NCBI GenBank assembly: GCA_029204225.1
Contig: CM055097.1
Coordinates: 12,878,721-12,942,720 of the forward strand
DNA from: Diphasiastrum complanatum
Lineage: Eukaryota > Streptophyta > Lycopodiopsida > Lycopodiales > Lycopodiaceae
DNA length: 64,000 nucleotides
Direction: 5' to 3'
Below are positions 60,321 to 64,000 of the stretch, one piece after another. Position 1 is the first letter of the stretch. Every line of letters starts with the position of its first letter. Under the pieces are notes generated by a model that was not told the DNA's origin, searched no databases, and saw nothing but the letters and a program-made list of their open reading frames with translations. Made by a program: the position numbers and the translations under genes.

Positions 60321-61320
60321 TACCAGAAAAATCACTTTTGAAAATCGTGAACGTGCAGTTAAAATTGATCCTACAACTTGGACTATCAAACCAGTGGTTC
60401 AAAAAGAGGATGACAATTCGTCAACAACAAATCATACTTGTGATCCACCAGAGAAAAATTTGGGAGTTCATTACAATTTTTAAATGGATACTGTCAATTG
60501 AAATGAAGCTCTTGCAACAATTGACTGTACAGTAGGATATATGTGTCGACAAGATAATCAATCAGATTTGAGCAAGATTTCCTTATTAGATCGAACTTTG
60601 GATACACCAATCACGTTTCCACTTAATGTGCTCAATGTAGCCTGGATATCAACGGAACCTATACCAGATCCGATTGAGGATGAACTCATTCCTATGAGTC
60701 ATGCCTTGACTTATGATGGCAATGCAGAACTTACGAATGAGCATATTCTAAATCATATGGATCCAACCAGATTTGGAGTGCATAATGTTCCTGATGAACT
60801 CACAGTAAAACCGCCCAAAGCAGTTATAGTAAAGGAAGACAGGATCACAGGATCGATGACGAAGAAACAAGCTAAGCAACATTATAATACGGTCCTGAAA
60901 TGAGAAAATCTCCCTCGAAAGATTGATTCAGAGAAAGTGCCACCCTTATTGGATAAAGGCAAAGGAAAAGTCGAAGATGATTCTTCAAGTCAGATTTCTA
61001 GTAAAACATCATCGTCTAGGAAGTCTTCACTTGTGAAGAAACATTTATCAATCCGAAAGTCATCACCTCCACGATCAATTCCTACTAAGAAGACTAAGCG
61101 AAGATCCAAGACAAGTCCTTTCGAAAAAGAACAAACAGATGTAGTCCAGCATGATATGCCTGAACATTTTAAACGTTATACACTAGATGATGTGGTTATC
61201 ATGTTACCTAAAGCACATCGTGAACCTGAAGAACATATGTCGGAATCTAAAGAGGTTTACAATGGCCCAGCTAGGACGCAGCCAATGAATCTTGCCGAAC
61301 CAGGAGAACCAGAAAAGATT
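60321..61320 (+). pseudogene. Gypsy linker between protease and reverse transcriptase
   Basis: Continues past the protease (RKITFENRERAVKID after the stop, then frames 60541-60903 and 60937-61320). Ser/Lys-rich with no conserved catalytic motif; a basic stretch KKTKRRSKTSPFEKEQ lies near 61090-61140. Stops at several places. Its in-order position supports one element from 57262 to the window end. Confidence 0.75.
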
Positions 61321-62700
61321 GTACAAGCTAGATCACAGCTTACTCCTGAACAGTATCAAGCACTCCGCTTGTTACTTATTAAGTATCAAGATTGCTTTGC
61401 ATGGACTTATCAAGATTTGAACGGTATTTTGACATCAATGATTGAGCATACCATACCTTTAGTACCTGTGCAGTTCCAAAGGTTAAAAAGTTCTATCGCT
61501 GTGATCCTTGCTTGATGCCAATTTTATTTATGAGATCGAGCATACTGAATGGATTTCACCGATTGTCATTGTTCCTAAGAAAAATGGAAAATTGCGGATC
61601 TGTGTGAATCTCAAAGCATTGAACAAAGTGATGCGAAAGGATCACTTTCCGTTACCTTTTACTGAACGCATTTTGGATCGCCTTGCTGGAGCGGAAGCTT
61701 ATAGTTTCCTGGATGGATTTAGTGATTACAACCAGGTTAAGATTGCACCTACCGATCACCATAAAACTGCTTTTACAACAGAATGGGGCACCTATGCTTA
61801 CAACGTAATGCCGTTTGGACTCTGTAATGCACCAAGTTCATTCCAAAGAGTAATGCAATTTGCTTTTAAAGATTATTTGTAGAAATTTCTTGAAATTTAC
61901 TTGGACGACTTGGGAGTTCATAGTACAGATATAGACCACCTGGATCGATTGGAGAAAGTATTTGAAAGATGCCGCAAATATTAGATTTCTCTAAATCCGA
62001 AAAAATGTCAGATATAGGTTTTCCACAGAGTTGTGCTTGGACATGTGCTATCAAGACATGGTATTGCCACGGATTATTTGAAGATCAAAGTTATTGTGGA
62101 ATTGCCACCGCCAACAACAATTCGTGGAGTTTACGTGTTTATGGGTCATGCGAACTACTATCAAATCTTTATTATCTTCTTTGCGGATTTTGCACAACCT
62201 ATATACAAACTGACTATTGTTCCTATTTGGACAGTAGAAGAATTAGAAGCCTTTGGAAAATTAAAAAAAGCATTAACTTCAGCACCAATACTACGTTCTC
62301 CAGATTGGACGATAGAGTTTCATGTTCATACGGATGCTTCAAAATACGCCATTGGATCAGTTTTGACACAGCCATGTGACTATAAGAAAGATTATCCTAT
62401 ATGATTTGCATGCAGACAACTTACAGATCCAGAAAAGAATTATTCAACAACAGAACGTGAGGCATTAGCCATGATTTTTTCTGTTTGAAAATTTTGTCAC
62501 TACCTCATGGAAACGCACTTTGCATTTTACACGGATCATCAACCGTTACTTTACTTGGTAAACAAGACATGCAATACTGGATGTATTGCAAGATGGTTAT
62601 TGTTATTGACTGAATTTGACTTTCAAATTGTGGTTCAAAAGGGCAAGCAACATTATATAGCCGATCACGTTTCGCGAATTGAATCCACACCAGTTAATAC
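61321..62700 (+). pseudogene. Ty3/gypsy reverse transcriptase and RNase H
   Basis: QARSQLTPEQYQALRLLLIK and DCFAWTYQDL precede a frameshift at about 61500. RT motifs follow: WISPIVIVPKKNGKLRICVN, DHFPLPF, FSDYNQVKIA, NVMPFGLCNAPSSFQRVM, a TAG at 61879, and the catalytic box YLDD (61898-61909). After further stops come VVLGHVLSRHGIATD, then RNase H with HVHTDASKYAIGSVL, TEREALAMIF and FYTDHQPLLYLVN, and the closing ADHVSRIES. Catalytic residues of both enzymes are still present, but at least five stops interrupt the frame. Confidence 0.93.
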
Positions 62701-64000
62701 CGAAGTGGATGATGAACTACCAGATGCTGCATTGTTCTATGTTGAAGCAGTACCTGAGTGGGCAGCAGATATTGTTGAGTACCTGATGCTAGGACAACCG
62801 AATGACTCCCTGACAAAAGTACAGAAGAGACAATTGATTCATAAGGCTCAACCTTATCAATTAATTGTAGGACAATTGTATCGTCGTGGATCAGATAATA
62901 TTTTATGAAGGTGTGTTTTACCACATGAAGTACCAGATTTAATCATGTTTTCACATGATGGCATGGGTGGAGGACACTTCTCTACAAATATTACTGTTCG
63001 CAAACTTTTACAATCAGGTTGTTGGTGGCCTACGTTTCACAAGGACACAAAAAATTTTATTCAGACATGTGATGTTTGCCAGCGAGCACGACGACATACT
63101 CGACAGAACTATGAACTCTTGCATCCGGTTTTATCGCAAGCACCATTTGAAAAATGGGGACTGGATTATGTTGGACCTATTCACCCTGCCGCACAAGGAT
63201 CTCAGGCCTGATACATTATCGTCGCAACTGATTATATGACCAAGTGGGTTGAAGCCAAAGCTGTCAAAGTTGCTGATGCGAAATCTACGGCCAAGTTTCT
63301 ATATGGGAATATTATAATCAGATTTGGATGTCCGATCGAGATTGTCAGTGACTGGGGTAAGGTACACACTTTGTTAATCAAACAATAAAGTGTTTACTGG
63401 AAGATTTTTTTGTTATACACAGATTTAGTACTCCCTACTATCCCAAAGGGAATGGCCAAGCTGAATCTTCCAATAAGATTCTCTGCACCATTATGACAAA
63501 GACAGTTGAAGTGAGTCAGTCTGATTGGGAACATAAACCGTATGCAGCATTATGGGCATTCAGAACCGCTTACAAAAATAGTACAAATCAAACACCTTTT
63601 CAACTGGTTTATGGTCAAAATGTTGTCATGCCAATTGAATTTTTGATCCCATCCTTATGCATAGCAGCAACGGAACGATTAAATGATGATAAGTCTTTAC
63701 AACTCCGTCATGAAGCATTGCACAAATTATGTGAAACCCGATTGATGGCAGTTCATGCCTTAGCAGCAGAGAAAGCATGCCGCAAGGCATGGCACGATCG
63801 TCAATTACACAAAAAATATCTAAAAGCAGGAGATCTGGCGTTGATGTACAAAACCAAGCTGATCAAGAAAAAGTTGAAGTTTACCAATGAAGGCCCATAT
63901 AAAGTGAAGGAAGTCTTGAACTATGGCGCAGTAATTCTTGAGCACTTGGATGGAAAACAATTTGATACTCCGGTGAATGGCAGCCGATTACGCAAGTTTT
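62701..64000 (+). pseudogene. Ty3/gypsy integrase, running off the window
   Basis: The HHCC zinc domain includes SHDGMGGGHFSTN and CDVCQRARRH (62945-63100). The catalytic D,D(35)E residues are the Asp at 63164 (GLDYVGPI), the Asp at 63350 (SDWG) and the Glu at 63463 (GQAESSNK). Near 63355-63375 a frameshift disturbs the second site. The C-terminal part (AFRTAYKNSTNQTPFQLVYG, VVMPIEFLIP, AGDLALMYKTK, GPYKVKEV) closely matches the inverted copy at 13930-14425. TGA stops at 62906 and 63209 are likely former CGA codons. The 3' LTR lies beyond position 64000. Confidence 0.93.

Overview
The window is nuclear DNA of a land plant. It holds two intronless genes for plant-type glutaredoxin-like proteins and one gene for the plant cell-cycle factor DP (the E2F partner) split by very long introns. 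Almost everything else is decayed plant-type Ty1/copia, Ty3/gypsy and LINE retroelement, hAT-like and foldback DNA elements, and microsatellites. Introns of about 7 and 11 kb packed with retroelements suggest a large, repeat-rich genome (for example a fern, gymnosperm or other large-genome lineage). The species cannot be fixed from the sequence alone.

Layout. 1-2308: (TA)n and (CT)n(CA)n microsatellites, a repeat rich in GGTACC/GCGG, a remnant of a hAT BED zinc finger and a copia reverse-transcriptase scrap. 2309-3775 (+): glutaredoxin-like gene 1. 3776-18690: intergenic DNA with interleaved copia and gypsy fragments on both strands, an LTR with TGTTGGG/CCCAACA ends, and a GC-rich foldback element at 14766-15565. 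About 18690-44037 (+): the DP gene. Ten coding exons from 30491 to 44037 join in phase with consensus splice sites; a short first coding exon at 19276-19288 is inferred. Its introns hold LINE copies, a copia LTR with primer-binding site, a 1.44-kb hAT-type element with an 8-bp target duplication, and an 824-bp tandem duplication that copied part of an exon. 44038-51576: LINE-derived and unassigned AT-rich DNA. 51577-53490 (-): glutaredoxin-like gene 2, with an N-terminal myristoylation-type sequence. 53491-57260: several short tandem repeats, a possible small ORF with 24-residue repeats, copia and LINE pieces. 57262-64000 (+): a long Ty3/gypsy element running off the window, with gag, protease, RT, RNase H and integrase in order but broken by stops and frameshifts.

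The two glutaredoxin-like genes are paralogues: both have a C-terminal thioredoxin fold without the usual CxxC active site, followed by four CxxC pairs. DP would act in the nucleus with E2F to bind DNA at cell-cycle genes. Nothing in the sequence links DP functionally to the glutaredoxin-like genes. I found no wholly new gene system. The most interesting signals are structural: a LINE family ending in a shared stem-loop plus (CT)n tail, a GC-AG intron whose donor and exon end were tandemly duplicated, nested inverted-repeat elements, and a gypsy LTR dense in the octamer CCTTCGCC.
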